From positions 62,001-126,000 of the forward strand of contig SADC01000245.1 of assembly GCA_004194705.1 (NCBI GenBank): a stretch of 64,000 nucleotides of DNA, read 5' to 3'. The DNA comes from Ditylenchus dipsaci. Its lineage: Eukaryota; Nematoda; Chromadorea; Rhabditida; Anguinidae. Below the pieces are notes generated by a model, which made no database searches, was not told the DNA's origin, and was given only the letters and a program-made list of their open reading frames with translations. How positions within the stretch are numbered: the first letter of the stretch is position 1; every line of letters starts with the position of its first letter. This document shows, piece after piece, positions 10,666-21,608 of the stretch. Made by a program: the position numbers and the translations under genes.

Positions 10666-11028
10666 TGCTTCTAGCACTCAATGTTTTCTTCATCAAAAAA
10701 TTGATTGTGCCAGTTATTTATGAACTATTTCATAAAACTGAAATTTTAAAATTAAAAAAAAATAGTCTTACAAGAGCCCTGCACTAAACTTTGATAATAC
10801 TCGACTCTAAATTTTTTGTCCTAAATACTACTTCTGCTCGAAATTGCGTGCATTTTCTCAAAAAAATTGACCAGTCAATTTCACAACCTTAGTAGCTTTA
10901 GTGCTTCTGGCGATGTCATATTTTCGGGATCCACAATTTGACAACCAGTTTATTAATATTTCCATTGGTCAGGGACACGGCCGTGTAATGCCAAAAATTG
11001 AAATTTACAGCCAAAAATAATTTACTTA

Positions 11029-12036
11029 CAAGGGAACCTTGCAAGCTTGTTTTACTCGCAAATTAGATTTCGGTCCCATTGGACAGCCAGTATGCGACTG
11101 GAAATCAAATTTGTTGAAATCTCGGGCCCATAGGCCAAAAAAGTTGGGATAAGAAGGCTCGTAAAGTATTAAAGGGACTTTATATATGCATCGCCTAGGT
11201 CACAGGTTCGAATACCAATGGGTGCACACTAACTTTTCACTTGGCTAAAGTTCGTTATATAGCATAGCCGGAAAAGTGGTTTTGACCACTTTTTGAATGT
11301 ATTAGGCCGTAATTAGTACGAAAAACATGTTTTTAGGTGTGGGACGTCATTTTTTGGAAAAATATTTTTTGACCAAAAAATGACATTTTCAAATTTTAGT
11401 TTTTTTTCAGCTTTTATGTTATGTTTTGTCTGTTGCTGTTTTATATTTTGGCTCACATATTAGTTTTAGTTATCCATGGCGCTCAATCTGATTCGTCTTT
11501 ATGATATCTGCTTAGGCTTAGGCTTATATTAATGATCATTTATGGTCATTTTATGGTCAAAAAAATATTTTTCCAAAAAGTGTCGTCCCACACCTAAAAA
11601 CATGTTTTTCGTACTAATTACGGCCTAATACGTTCAAAACAGTGGTCAAAACCACTTTTTGGGCTATGCTATATAACGAACTCCGGCCTTTCACTTCAAT
11701 TCTTCAAGTTCACCCTTTGCTAATAAAGTTTTAGATAGCTAATAGCCTGAATATCATTTAGAAACTAAACTTCTAAATAAAAGTCGGTAAAAACGGGTGT
11801 GCACCCAGTGGTATTCGAACCTGTGACCTAGACAATGCGTGTATAAAGCCCCCATTTAAATTCAAAAATGCCTTGGTTCCTCCTGTGGTTTTTCAATACT
11901 TTACTCGCCTTGTGATCCCAACTTTTTGGTCTATGGGCCCGAGATCTCGACAGGTTTGATTTAAATCGTATACTGGCCATCAAGTGAGACCAAATTCTAA
12001 TTCGCGAGTGAAAAACAAGTTCGCGAGGTTCCCTTG
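11029..12036. mobile_element. 1-kb fold-back element with tRNA-like arms and TTA target duplication
   Basis: Ends CAAGGGAACC and GGTTCCCTTG are flanked by TTA on both sides, a Harbinger-like duplication. Each arm carries a B-box-like AGGTTCGAATACC (about 11213, and reversed about 11813) beside CGCCTAGGTCA. An inner palindrome pairs 11260-11390 with 11540-11670. No protein-coding content. Confidence 0.75.
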
Positions 12037-12127
12037 TTAGTGTTAGAAAACATTTATTTGGAGGTGAAAACTAATGTTAGCTTTTAAAAAATAATTATTG
12101 CATTTTAAGGCATTATTAAGCGTCAAG

Positions 12128-12447
12128 ATGTATATTGTAAATACGAGTATTTTTATTTTATTATGCTCACTTGTATCTCTTGGACTGTCAGAAATCTACG
12201 GTGCCTGGCCATATGATCCCTATGGTCCTGACTATTACTATGAAATGTATCCCTACCCCAATCCATACTACAACACCTGGGTGCGCAACAGGTAATTGAA
12301 GTCTAAAAAATAATACAATCTTTTAGCAAAATTTTCTTAATGTCGTATCCAAATTTTTTCTAGAGTAGTGGCAGGCCAAATCACAGGAGCACAGGAGGAG
12401 CACAAATCGGAAGTTTAGTTGGCGGTATACTCGGCTTGGTTGGATGA
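12128..12447 (+). CDS. Small secreted Tyr/Pro-rich peptide (about 81 aa, two exons)
   Basis: Exon 1 is 12128-12291, then a roughly 70-nt intron (GTAATT ... ctag). Exon 2 is 12364 or 12366-12447. The N-terminus is a clear signal peptide (YIVNTSIFILLCSLVSLGLS). The mature part is Tyr/Pro/Asp rich (AWPYDPYGPDYYYEMYPYPN). With the second acceptor (tctagag|T) the protein ends in a Gly-rich tail GGAQIGSLVGGILGLVG. With the first acceptor it ends earlier in another frame. I prefer the Gly-rich version because its TGA is followed directly by AATAAA. It resembles nematode secreted cuticle- or peptide-type products in composition only; function unknown. The open frame upstream of the ATG has no start codon. 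Confidence 0.6.
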
Positions 12448-13142
12448 AATAAATATTTATATATGTTTTCGGTTTGTAATAGACATTTTTTTGTTGATTA
12501 TAACTTTTATAAAGTGTTAAATCTATTGTCTAGGAAAGTTTTTCATCTCCAAACAGTATGAAACCTCGGTATTGAGTTGTCCTGTTAACCTTGGCCAGAG
12601 AATCGTTATATTGAAGTTCGACTAGGCTTGATTTAATCGGCCATGTTTCGGCCATTTGGCTATATTTCTGGCCATTTTTAGTTAATTCTACATTAAATTT
12701 TTTCATTTGGTAAATATGCCATGATCTCTTAAGTAAAAGGGTGAATAATGAAACGTCGGCAATTTTGAAATGGCTAAGCCATATTTTACTATGTTACCAT
12801 GATACAACCCTAGCTTGGATTAAATACAACGAACTCTCAATAGATGGTGATCCTTCGATTTTCGGCTTCGATCGTGAACCTCAACTTTGACCTCAACTTA
12901 TAGAGACTTTTGGCTCTATATGTGTTGGGGTGTTTCCCGAAAAAAACTGCCTTGGTGTCCCTTATTGAATTTTTGGTAAATTAGACTTGGACAAGAGCAG
13001 ACCAGCACATTTTAGGGCAAGCTCAAGAATGTTCCTCGAACTTCAAAAAAAGTAATAGAAACGTGTTTGGGCGCTACTTGGATACCGTAAATCTTCTAAT
13101 AAAAGCCCTCCCCAAAAGTCGGAAAGTGTACGCAAAATTTCT
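12448..13142. other. Intergenic, nothing recognised
   Basis: AT-rich. Short fragments such as accgtaaatcttctaataaaag near 13070 recall eroded pogo-type ends. No gene supported. Confidence 0.35.
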
Positions 13143-13440
13143 TTATTCAGGAACCCACTTTCCCTTTATTAACAACCTGAACATCTACTTCGAACTTTTT
13201 TCGTACTTTCGTGCCCAGGCGACCGTTTTCTCCTTCACCGCCGGTCGGTAGCTTCATTTTTGATGTACCGGTAGACTGAATCATGAGGCAGACCCTTTTA
13301 TTCGAAGAAACCTACCGACCGGCGGTGAAGAAGAAAACGATAACCTGGGCACGGAAGATTGACGAGCAGCGCAGCAGCTAAGAATTTTGAAGTAGATGTT
13401 CAGGATGTTAAGGATTAGGAAGTGGGGTTTATGGAAAAGT
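13143..13440. mobile_element. Palindromic MITE
   Basis: Arms pair across a core of CACCGCCGGTCGGTAG and CTACCGACCGGCGGTG. Outer arms contain 'aacatctacttcgaa' and its complement. No coding content. Confidence 0.7.
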
Positions 13441-13683
13441 GGGGCAAAGGGAGAGTGGGGTTTATGGGTTATATGACCCATCTTCTACGGAATGAATTTT
13501 CAAATATTATTGCATTCATCAACAACAAATTAAAAATTAAATAAAAATGCTTGTAAAATTGTAAAAATTCACCGATTTTTTCAAACGAATTTTTCACAGC
13601 CAAAATAAAGCAACTTTGAAAAATCGAAAAGTACATTTTTGATAACACACTCAGAAAATTAAAACAAACATAACTTTTTTCAT

Positions 13684-14290
13684 AGAGGCAGCGTGATAAA
13701 GATACTGTGCAAGCGTTTTTATTTTATGGCCCAAAATGGTGCGCAGGTTCGATCCCACCTAGTGACACGATATTATTTAACCTTGTTTGACCAATGTCTA
13801 GGGGTAATCCAACTTTTTTGCGTCAGATTCGGAATCAACAAGCCCAATCCCTTTAAGTTTTGGCTTAGCCATAAGGATTAGGCCACAATAATACAGTCGA
13901 CTCTCCCAATAACGAACCCCCTGAATAACGAACTCTCTCAATAACGAACACCTTTTTTGGTTTGTTTTGGTTGGATTTTCGATAAAGTACTTATAACGGA
14001 CCTTCTCAATAACGAACACCTAGAGCCGGTCCCCAGGGGGTTCGTTATTGGGAGAGTCGACTGTAGTCCAAAATAATCACACCAAAATAAAAACCTTGAG
14101 ATTTTAATACTTTTCGAAGGAGTTGCACTCGGTATACTTTCGAATCTGGCGCTAAAATATTCGAATTATTCCTAGCTGTTGGTCAAACAAGCCAAAGTAA
14201 ATAACGTGCCACCAAGTGGGGTCGAACCTGCGCACCATTTCGGGCCAAAAACGCAAACACTTACGCACTGCGCCGTGGAAGACACTTTTC
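13684..14290. mobile_element. tRNA-like fold-back element, copy with nested MITE
   Basis: Left head (ACTGTGCAAGCG, then GCGCAGGTTCGATCCCACC) at 13705-13765 and inverted right head (GTCGAACCTGCGC, GCACTGCGCCG) at 14220-14275. The loop is interrupted at 13894-14063 by a TACAGTC MITE, showing that the fold-back is older. Confidence 0.7.
13894..14063. mobile_element. TACAGTC-type pogo MITE (motif AATAACGAAC)
   Basis: Flanked by TA on both sides, with ends CAGTCGACTCTCCCAATAACG and complement. The AATAACGAAC motif recurs several times inside, and a GCCGGTCCCC box sits near the right end. Confidence 0.85.
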
Positions 14291-14346
14291 ATACCTAAGT
14301 AGCTAGCTCCATTTAAAGCTAATAATAAAAAGTCAAAATTTTATTA

Positions 14347-16548
14347 CCGTATTCGCTCTAATAATCCCACATCTCTAATAAACCCACAGTCTCTAATAAT
14401 CCCACATCCCAGAGGTTAATTAGAATATAATCCCACACTCTCTAATAAACCCACAGTCTCTAATAATCCCACAGTAGGAAAATGCGAGCTCAAAATCTGA
14501 ATTTTTGGCATTCTGTATTTGAGTACTAACGTAAAAAGTGGGAACCTTCCTGCTAGGCTACGCGTGTAGAAGTTATAGACATAGTCGTAATGCAACCCAT
14601 ATGTAAGACCGTTTAAAGTATGGAAATTAATTGGGCTTTGTTTGTGTAGGTTGAAATTCTAATCGTGATAACGTCGAAACGAGTAATCTTGCCATTTTCA
14701 TCCACAACATTCAGCCCTCTATCAGATGTCTAGAGCTCATGAAGAGAGTTCAGATGATGGCATCGACAGTCCAACTCGGAAGCATAGAAAGTACAGTGCG
14801 GAATTCAAGCTCAAGGTGATCCAGTCGGCTCGTGGGGATCGAAGAACTCAGCCAGCAAGCACTACGGAATCAGTCGCAGGCTCGTCTATGACTGGATGGA
14901 CAAGGAAGAAGAGATTCGTAAGCAAGTGTGAGGCTCAAAAAACTCTCAAGTATTTGCATTATCCTTATCATTTAGGTCAAGTTCCAGCCATGCGAAGCGT
15001 CTACCAGGTGGAGGAAGATCTGTGAAGAATGAGCACTTTGACAAGCAGCTGGCGAAGTGGGTCCGGCTAAATAGACACGCAAAGAAGAAGGTTCCCGACG
15101 GATGATTCAGCGTCAGGCGGAGAAGGAGTTCAAGCTGACCGATCAGGATTTCAAGGTAAGGTTGATAATTCACACCTTCAACTAATTGAATTATTTATTG
15201 AGGCGAGCGATGGCTGGTTACAGAAGTTCATGAAGAGGCACAATTTCACTTCACGTCGAGGTACCACGGTCTGCCAAAAACCGCCTCTCGACTACGTTTC
15301 GAAGATCATCCAGTTCATCAAGTACGTGACCAAGATGAGGGAGAAGAACAACTATGATCACATCTACGCTTGCGATGAGACTGCAGTTTGGCTGGATGCG
15401 AGCGGTGGCAAGACTGTTGAGGAGCGAGGAGCTAAGGAGGTGGGCTTTACAAAAGTTATTCACCGTTATTAAAACTATTTTCAGGTTCCAATCCTTACAA
15501 CGGGGCATGACAAGGCAAGGATCACTGTGATGCTGACTGCGAGAAGTGATGGCAAGAAGATGAAACCTTTAGTCCTACTTCCACGAGCGCGACCTGACAA
15601 AAACGTCGTCAAGCAATTCAGCCAGAAGTTGTTCCTCGTCTGGGCGGGCAAGATCTGGATGGACGATTCTCTCACAGCCGAATTTCTCAACCGTGTAATG
15701 GGCCGACCAATGTTCGAGAAGAGACTTCTCGTTTGGGATGCTTTCAGATGTCACACCAGCGAAGCTACAAAAAAGGTTCTGCGTGATCTCGATCTACACA
15801 CAGCTGTCATCCCCGGTGGTTGCACAAAGTTTGTTCAGGTAGGCATCGATTCACGCTCTTAGATTTATTAATTCTGCTCTTATAGGCTCCGAACGTCTGC
15901 TGGAATGCTCCATTCAAGGCCCACATCAGAAGTTACTACGAAACTTGGATCAGCAACGGCGACCGGATGACCTTCACGACTGGCGGCAATCCGAGGGCTT
16001 CTTCGATGGAAGTGTACTTGGACTGGATCGTGCGCGCTTGGGATGCTCTACCAAAGAATCAAGTCATCAATTCCTTCAAGGGTTAGTTCATTTTAGCCTC
16101 ACATCCAAGCTGATCATAGCCACAATCTCAATTTTCAGTATGCGGTCTGACTAATGCTGGCGATGGAAGTGAAGACGACTTTATCCACTGCTTCAAGGCG
16201 CATGGCCCTATCCCGGAAGGTTTGGAGATGCTGAAGGAAGCGAGAGCAATGGAAACTGCGGCGGAGGTTTCAGAAGAAGAGGATGTGGAAGAAGATCTTG
16301 CTAATGGCTACCTGAGCGCGGAGGATGAAATTATTGAGGAGGAAATTTTGTTTGAGTTGTGATAGGCTCTTTTGGGAAAAATAAATAATCTTTGGTCTGA
16401 TTTGTTTGTTTTATTTATGATTTTAAGGACCAGGTGGTTATCGAACAATAATCCCACACTCTCTAATAAACCCACACTCTCTAATAATCCCACACCCTTG
16501 GGGTGATTGAGATATAATCCCACAGTGGGATTATTAGAGAGAATACGG
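14347..16548 (+). mobile_element. Pogo-family DNA transposon, 2.2 kb, nearly full length
   Basis: Starts CCGTATTCGCTCTAATAATC after TA (14345-14346) and ends with the inverted copy before TA (16549-16550). Both subterminal regions hold several copies of CTCTAATAATCCCACA, probably transposase-binding sites. It encloses a six-exon transposase. MITEs with the same end (CCGTAATTCCTCTAATAAG) lie at 33751-34000 and 52812-53052 and could have been cross-mobilised by this family. Confidence 0.9.
14726..16362 (+). pseudogene. Pogo/Tigger-type transposase with broken frame and altered catalytic residue
   Basis: Exons: 14726-14925, 14976-15155, 15203-15439, 15485-15838, 15886-16081, 16139-16362, with short GT-AG introns. 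An N-terminal helix-turn-helix (KHRKYSAEFKLKVIQ) is followed after a frameshift near 14845 by SKHYGISRRLVYDWM. A CENP-B-type second DNA-binding domain and a DDE core follow. The first catalytic Asp is in YACDETAVWLD and the second in LLVWDAFRCH. The third position, normally Asp in PLDVxxNxPFK, is Asn here (APNVCWNAPFK; codon AAC at 15892). A second single-base loss lies near 15103. The C-terminus is acidic and an AATAAA-like signal follows. It cuts and pastes at TA in functional relatives. The Asp-to-Asn change would be expected to abolish catalysis. Confidence 0.85.
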
Positions 16549-16564
16549 TAACAAGGTGTGTCTT

Positions 16565-16720
16565 GAACCTTCGATATCGACAACTGAAATTTTTCGCCAC
16601 TAGAAATCGGTCAAACGAGCCAAAATAAATAGCCTACTGCCAGGTGGGATCGGACCGGCGCACGACAATGGGTCATAAAACACAAACTTATCCACTGAAC
16701 CACCGAGGCCGAATTTTTTA
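16565..16720. repeat. tRNA-like fold-back, right half only
   Basis: Has GGTCAAACGAGCCAAAATAAA, GTGGGATCGGACCGGCGC and TTATCCACTGAACC, the inverted head of the 7262-7548 family. No matching left arm; truncated next to the pogo transposon. Confidence 0.55.
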
Positions 16721-16929
16721 AACCTAAATAGATTTTACGGCTTCCCCCGTTCAAAGTGGCAAAACTTTTTTTGCAGCTGATTTATAGGATTTAAAGAACC
16801 TTGCCACTGGCAAGTTGCCAGTGCAAATTTGAAAAGTAAAGGCGGATTTCCCGAATCATCCTATTTTCACTCGTTTTGCGTCAAATGTGATATTTAACTT
16901 CTATGAGCTCTATGTGTATCAGGGTTTGC

Positions 16930-17235
16930 AAAAAGCCCTATTTTTAAGAATGCTGTAGAAGACAAAATGTTAGCACTAGCATATTTAAAGTCTAGCTGGT
17001 CATCATAATTTTACTAGCATTTCTAAAAGTCTAGTAAAAATAAAATGCAACCCTAGAATTACAAAAGTTCGTTTTTGTCATCGATTTCTGCTAGCATTCA
17101 TAAAAGTCTGGAAAAGGCAAACGCAAAGCTAGCATTTACAAAAGTTTGATTTTATAGTTAATTCTCCAATAGCATTTACGGAAGTTTGATTTTCAATCAG
17201 ATTTCTACTAGAATTTTCTAAAATCTAGTGAAAAA
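16930..17235. repeat. Cluster of short dispersed repeats
   Basis: CTAGCATTTACAAAAGTTTG-like units recur five or six times with irregular spacing, alternating with TCTAGTAAAAA. No coding content. Confidence 0.5.
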
Positions 17236-17274
17236 CAGAAGAGCGTCGAGAGCAATAACAGACTTGAAGTCAGT

Positions 17275-17782
17275 GTTTTCATAATTCACGCTAACAGTGA
17301 CACTGACATTGACACTGACATGTCAGTTTAGCAAACTGACATTTTTTAACAGTGGTCGTAGACATGAAAGAACTTGTCTTTTCGAAATTCTGTAAAGTGC
17401 GTTAGAAAGCTGACGAAATTCTGATTGAGAAAGGTGTTATCAGATTATCAACCCGCCTATGAAAAAACCGGAAAAAATAAGTGTCAGTTTCATTTTTAAT
17501 GTCAGTTTAGCAAAAAAATGTCAGTGTCAGTTTAGGCTCTTTTTCGCTAAACTGACATCAAAAATGAAACTGACACTTATTTTTTCCGGTTTTTTCATAG
17601 GCGGGTTGATAATCTGATAACACCTTTCTTAATCAGAATTTCGTCAGCTTTCTAACGCACTTTACAGGATTTCGAAAAGACAAGTTCTTTCATGTCTACG
17701 ACCACTGTTAAAAAATGTCAGTTTTCTAAATTGACATGTCAGTGTCAATGTCAGTGTCACTGTTAGTGTGAATTATGAAAAC
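17275..17782. mobile_element. Long palindromic element built on TGTCAGT motifs
   Basis: Near-perfect arms of about 250 bp. They start GTTTTCATAATTCACG and contain runs of ACTGACATTGACACTGACA; the centre is a TGTCAGTGTCAGTTTAG array. No ORF. Confidence 0.8.
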
Positions 17783-17853
17783 GCTGCAGACTTATATCAA
17801 ATGCTGCCAGAGAAATAACCACATACTCGAAATTTATTAGATTTTAGAAAATG

Positions 17854-18515
17854 CTAGTACAAATCTGTAGCGAAAACAAACTTCAAGCCCTCATAAGTCT
17901 GTTTCGTCGGATTATCATGGATCACTAGTACCGATGCACTGGAGGAGCGACTCAAACAATCTTGTTCTTCTTCAATTGAATCGATTTGCATGCCGGTCGA
18001 AGCATCACCATGAAGAACCAGAGAACTGTTTTCAGAAGTCTGGATTGTATACGTAAAAATATCACCGAAAGTGGTAGAAAAGATGACTAACCGTGTTTTG
18101 ATAGAAAGAAAGCGGCTCATTTGACTCATCAGGATCGGTTTGAGTGAAACCGTCTACTCTACAATTCCCAACTGCTGGAGCTGCTCCGACATCATCATCA
18201 TCATCGATTTGGATCACCTCAAGACTTGAATAATATTGGAAGAAATCGGTCAATGGCTTCTGATCCACCAGTCTTTCAAAATGATAGGGTAACGATTTTC
18301 TTACGACTAGAAAAAAGAAATAGTGCTTGAAAAAATCATGAAAATGAGACTTTACCTTTGTTGCTGCTGCTGCCACTCGGCTGTTCCACTATCAAAAAAG
18401 AGTACATTAAAGAAAGCCAAATTAATACGAACCTTCATAGTTTGAGCTTTATAGAATCGATTATCAGCATGCAGCTTATCCAGTGCTCTCTTTTTGCCCA
18501 GAGTCATCAATATCG
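17854..18515 (-). CDS. Unrecognised acidic nuclear-type protein, last four exons
   Basis: Exons on the minus strand: 18515-18433, 18388-18356, 18306-18092, 18039-17854, with GT-AG introns of about 44-52 nt. The first exon encodes a basic helix-like segment (GKKRALDKLHADNRFYKAQ). The third ends in an Asp-rich PEST-like run (VIQIDDDDDVGAAPAV), and the last is Ser/Glu rich (SIEEEQDCLSRSSSASVLV) ending at TAG. Phases of exons 3-4 agree; the join between exons 1 and 2 is off by one base, so either a base is missing or a boundary is misplaced. The 5' part is not found: a transposon occupies 18592 onward and may lie in an upstream intron. Possibly a transcription-related protein; I do not recognise the family. 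Confidence 0.5.
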
Positions 18516-19469
18516 CTAAATTATAGACGTTAGATACGGCATTCAGATCATGAGACTTTAATTAATCCGCACATTCAGCTACAGTCAAACCTCGCTATAG
18601 TGGCACCCCCTGGGACCGGCCTCAGGGTGCCACTATAGCGAGGTGCCCTTATATTGGGGTGCCACTACAGCGAAGGGTGCTGGACCGAAACAGTTTTTCA
18701 AGTGCCACTATATCTAGGGTCAATACTAAAACAGGTCAATTGAATCTCAAATACCAAGTTTTTAATGTACCCTAAAAAAACGACGTATTTTCTGCACCCC
18801 ATAGATAACCGCACTTTCACTGGTTCGACTCCACCCTAGTGACATTTATCTTTTTTCTGGTGTCTAGTGTAATATTGTTTTGTCTTTTATGTTTTCTCAT
18901 CCTTTATTGTTTCCCTTAAATAAGAATCATATTTTAAGACCATTGAGCTTACAGTGGGTAGGGGCACCCGTCGGTATCCACCTCCAGAATCCAAAATGTC
19001 GGAGTTAGCTAAAGTAAAAACAAAATCATTGTGGCTAATCTATGTTCTGAAGGCTAAAATGTAGTATACACCCCCCACTCAAGTGTAGTATATATATATC
19101 CTTAGTGTATATAGACTAGTCATCAACTTTTTGTATTTGTGGTAATACATAGAAAGATACAGTATACTACAAATATAATTATCTTATTAACAAGAAATAC
19201 TTCAGTGGGTGTGTATACTACACTTGAGTGGTGGGTGTATACTACACTTGAGTGGGGGTGTATACTACATTTGCTCCCCATTGCTTGACTCATTGCAAAC
19301 ACATAAAAAGGGGAGAGATTAAAAAGACATCGACGAAAAAAGACGACAGAAAAAAGAAAGAAACAGATGTTGAACATAAACATATTGAACATAATCAGAG
19401 TAGTAAATATGTCTATTAAAACCATTTCAATTCCGAAATTTCAATTGTCACAAAACTTTTTTACTATTA

Positions 19470-20370
19470 AATTCGTTGAGTGGGTGGTGTATACTACACT
19501 TCAGTGGGGGGTGTATACTACACTTTAGTGGGGTGTATACTACACTTGAGTGGGGTGTATACTACACTTGATGAAGGGTGTATACTACACTTGAGTGGGG
19601 GTGTATACTACTGATACTACACTTCAGTGGGTGTAATACTACACTCAGGGGGGGTGTATACTACACTTGAGTGGGGGGTGTATACTACACTTGAGTGGGG
19701 TGTATACTACACTTGATGGGGGTGTGTATACTACACTTGAGTGGGGGTGTATACTACACTTGAGTGGGGGTGTGTGTATACTACACTTCAGTGGGTGGTG
19801 TATACTACACTTGAGTGGGGGTGTATACCACTACACTTTGAGTGGGGGTGTATACACACTTGAGTGGGGTGTATACTACACTTAGTGGGGGGTGTATACT
19901 ACACTTGAGTGGGGGTGTATACTACACTTCAGTGTGGGTGTGTATACTAACAGTGGGGGGTGTATACTACACTGTGGGGGTGTATACTAACTTGAGTGGG
20001 GGTGTATACTACACTGGACTGAGTGGGGGTGTATACTACACTTGAGTGGGGGTGTATACTACACTTAGTGGGGGTGTATACTAACTCAGTTGGGGGGTAT
20101 ATAACACTTTAGGTGGGGGTATACTACACTGGTGGGGGGTGTATACTACACTTGTGGGGTGTATACTACACTTAGTGGGGGGATACTACACTTCAGTGGG
20201 GTGTATATACTTACACTTGAGTGGGGGGTGTATACTACACTTGAGTGGGGGTATACACACTTCAGTGGGGGGTGTATACTACACTTGAGTGGGGGTGTAT
20301 ACTACACTTGAGTGGGGGGTGTATACAACTTGATGGGGGGTGTACACACCTTGAGTGGGGGTGTACTACA
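19470..20370. repeat. 24-bp minisatellite, roughly 35-40 units
   Basis: Unit close to GTATACTACACTTGAG plus TGGGGGGT, with many single-base and short-unit variants. A few units sit apart at 19200-19270, and one is in reverse at 19060-19090. Reading frames across it (VYTTLEWGC repeats) are repeat-driven. Confidence 0.95.
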
Positions 20371-20572
20371 AGTTGCTGTGCTGACACGGTTTTTTAAGAC
20401 CAAAATGCTGTTTTAACTAACCAGAATCTAACTACTCGGGACTAAATAAAGTGCCACTATAGTGGAAGTGCCACTATATCGAGGTGCCACTATAGTGGGA
20501 TGTATTTTGCTTTATTTAAGGCAAAACCAACCAAATCGGTCCCAGGGTGCCACTATAGTGGGAGTGCCACTA

Positions 20573-20819
20573 CAGTCGAGTCTCGATTTAACGTACCCCC
20601 TGGGACCGACCTAGGGGTACGTTAAATCGAGGGATACGTTAAATCGGGGGTAAATTTGACGGAGTTTATTATTGGAAGGACCAACCTAGGGGTACGTTAA
20701 ATCGAGGGTACGTTATATCGGGGTAAATTTGACGGAGTTTATTATTGGAAGGACAACCCTAGGGTACGTTAAATCGAGGGTACGTTATATCGGGGGTACG
20801 TTAAATCGAGACTCGACTG
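20573..20819. mobile_element. Nested TACAGTC-type pogo MITE (motif AACGTACCCC)
   Basis: Flanked by TA within the right end of the 18592-20854 element. Ends CAGTCGAGTCTCGATTTAACG and complement. The motif GGTACGTTAAATCGAGG is repeated about five times inside. Confidence 0.85.
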
Positions 20820-20959
20820 TATAGCGGGGTGCCACTTATAGCAAGGTTTGACTGTACAAGAAAAGTCAGACCGATTTCTGTGAAATCAGAAATCGGAAAC
20901 TAGAGACCAATTAAAGCAAACAACTTGCATTTTTCCGAGTAAAATAGGGTGTTTTGAGG

Positions 20960-21342
20960 GACGGCTATCGATTACCGACGGTCAATGAATTTTTTTTCAA
21001 AATTTTTGATCAAAATCATCAATTTTTAGGGCAAAAGTTTCTGGAAAGTCACTTAATACCAAAATCTCATTCTGAATCCGAATCCGTTGAGATCAGATCG
21101 AAATATTTTTTATAGACTGAGGTATCTACTAAAATAGGTAAATGGTGCAAATTCCTGGTCTATCTACTCAAATAGCTGTATATCAGCCCATAAAAATTAT
21201 TTTGATCTGATCTCAACGGATTCGGATTCAGGATGAGATTTTTGTATTAGGGTCACTTTCCAGAAACTTTTGTCCTGAAAATTGACGATTTTGATCAAAA
21301 ATTTCAAAAAAAAAATTCTTTGACCGTCGGTAATCGATATTT
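20960..21342. mobile_element. Palindromic MITE
   Basis: Arms from CGATTACCGACGGTCAA to TTGACCGTCGGTAATCGAT. Inner arms pair through 'gaatccgaatccgttgagat' and its complement. Confidence 0.8.
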
Positions 21343-21364
21343 TACCGTTTTGAGTTTTTCATCT

Positions 21365-21500
21365 AATGGCTTATTTATAAACGTTGTCGTTGTCGTTGGA
21401 ATATTTTTTTTATAAAACCCTTTTTTCGCCAACGACGATGACAACGACAACTTATTTATAAAAAATCCAACGCCAACGACAACGACGACGACAACGAAAT
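21365..21500. repeat. Imperfect CGTTGT / ACAACG simple repeat, inverted
   Basis: CGTTGTCGTTGTCGTTGG at the left and ACAACGACGACGACAACG at the right form a loose palindrome around TTATTTATAAA. Confidence 0.6.
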
Positions 21501-21608
21501 TTTTCATTCAAAATTGGACTAATTTCGCATTCTCAGACGAGGTTTTAAGGGAAAACGTGTGGAGAATATAGTAAATCCTTAAAATTCTGGGCTTGAGTTC
21601 AGAATCAC

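Larger units (their letters stand above)
18592..20854. mobile_element. TACAGTC-type pogo element (motif CTATAGTGGCACC) carrying a minisatellite
   Basis: Flanked by TA. Ends are CAGTCAAACCTCGCTATAG and CAAGGTTTGACTG. The motif CACTATAGCGAGG recurs near both ends with the GGGACCGG box. The interior holds a 24-bp tandem array and, near the right end, a nested second MITE. No transposase seen. Confidence 0.8.

Noticed and set aside
19667..20045. Gly/Tyr/Leu-rich frames resembling a structural protein
   Set aside because: Produced by the 24-bp tandem array. Frame is lost wherever unit length varies.
19470..20370. CRISPR-like array
   Set aside because: Units are contiguous with no unique spacers, in a eukaryotic transposon; it is a minisatellite.
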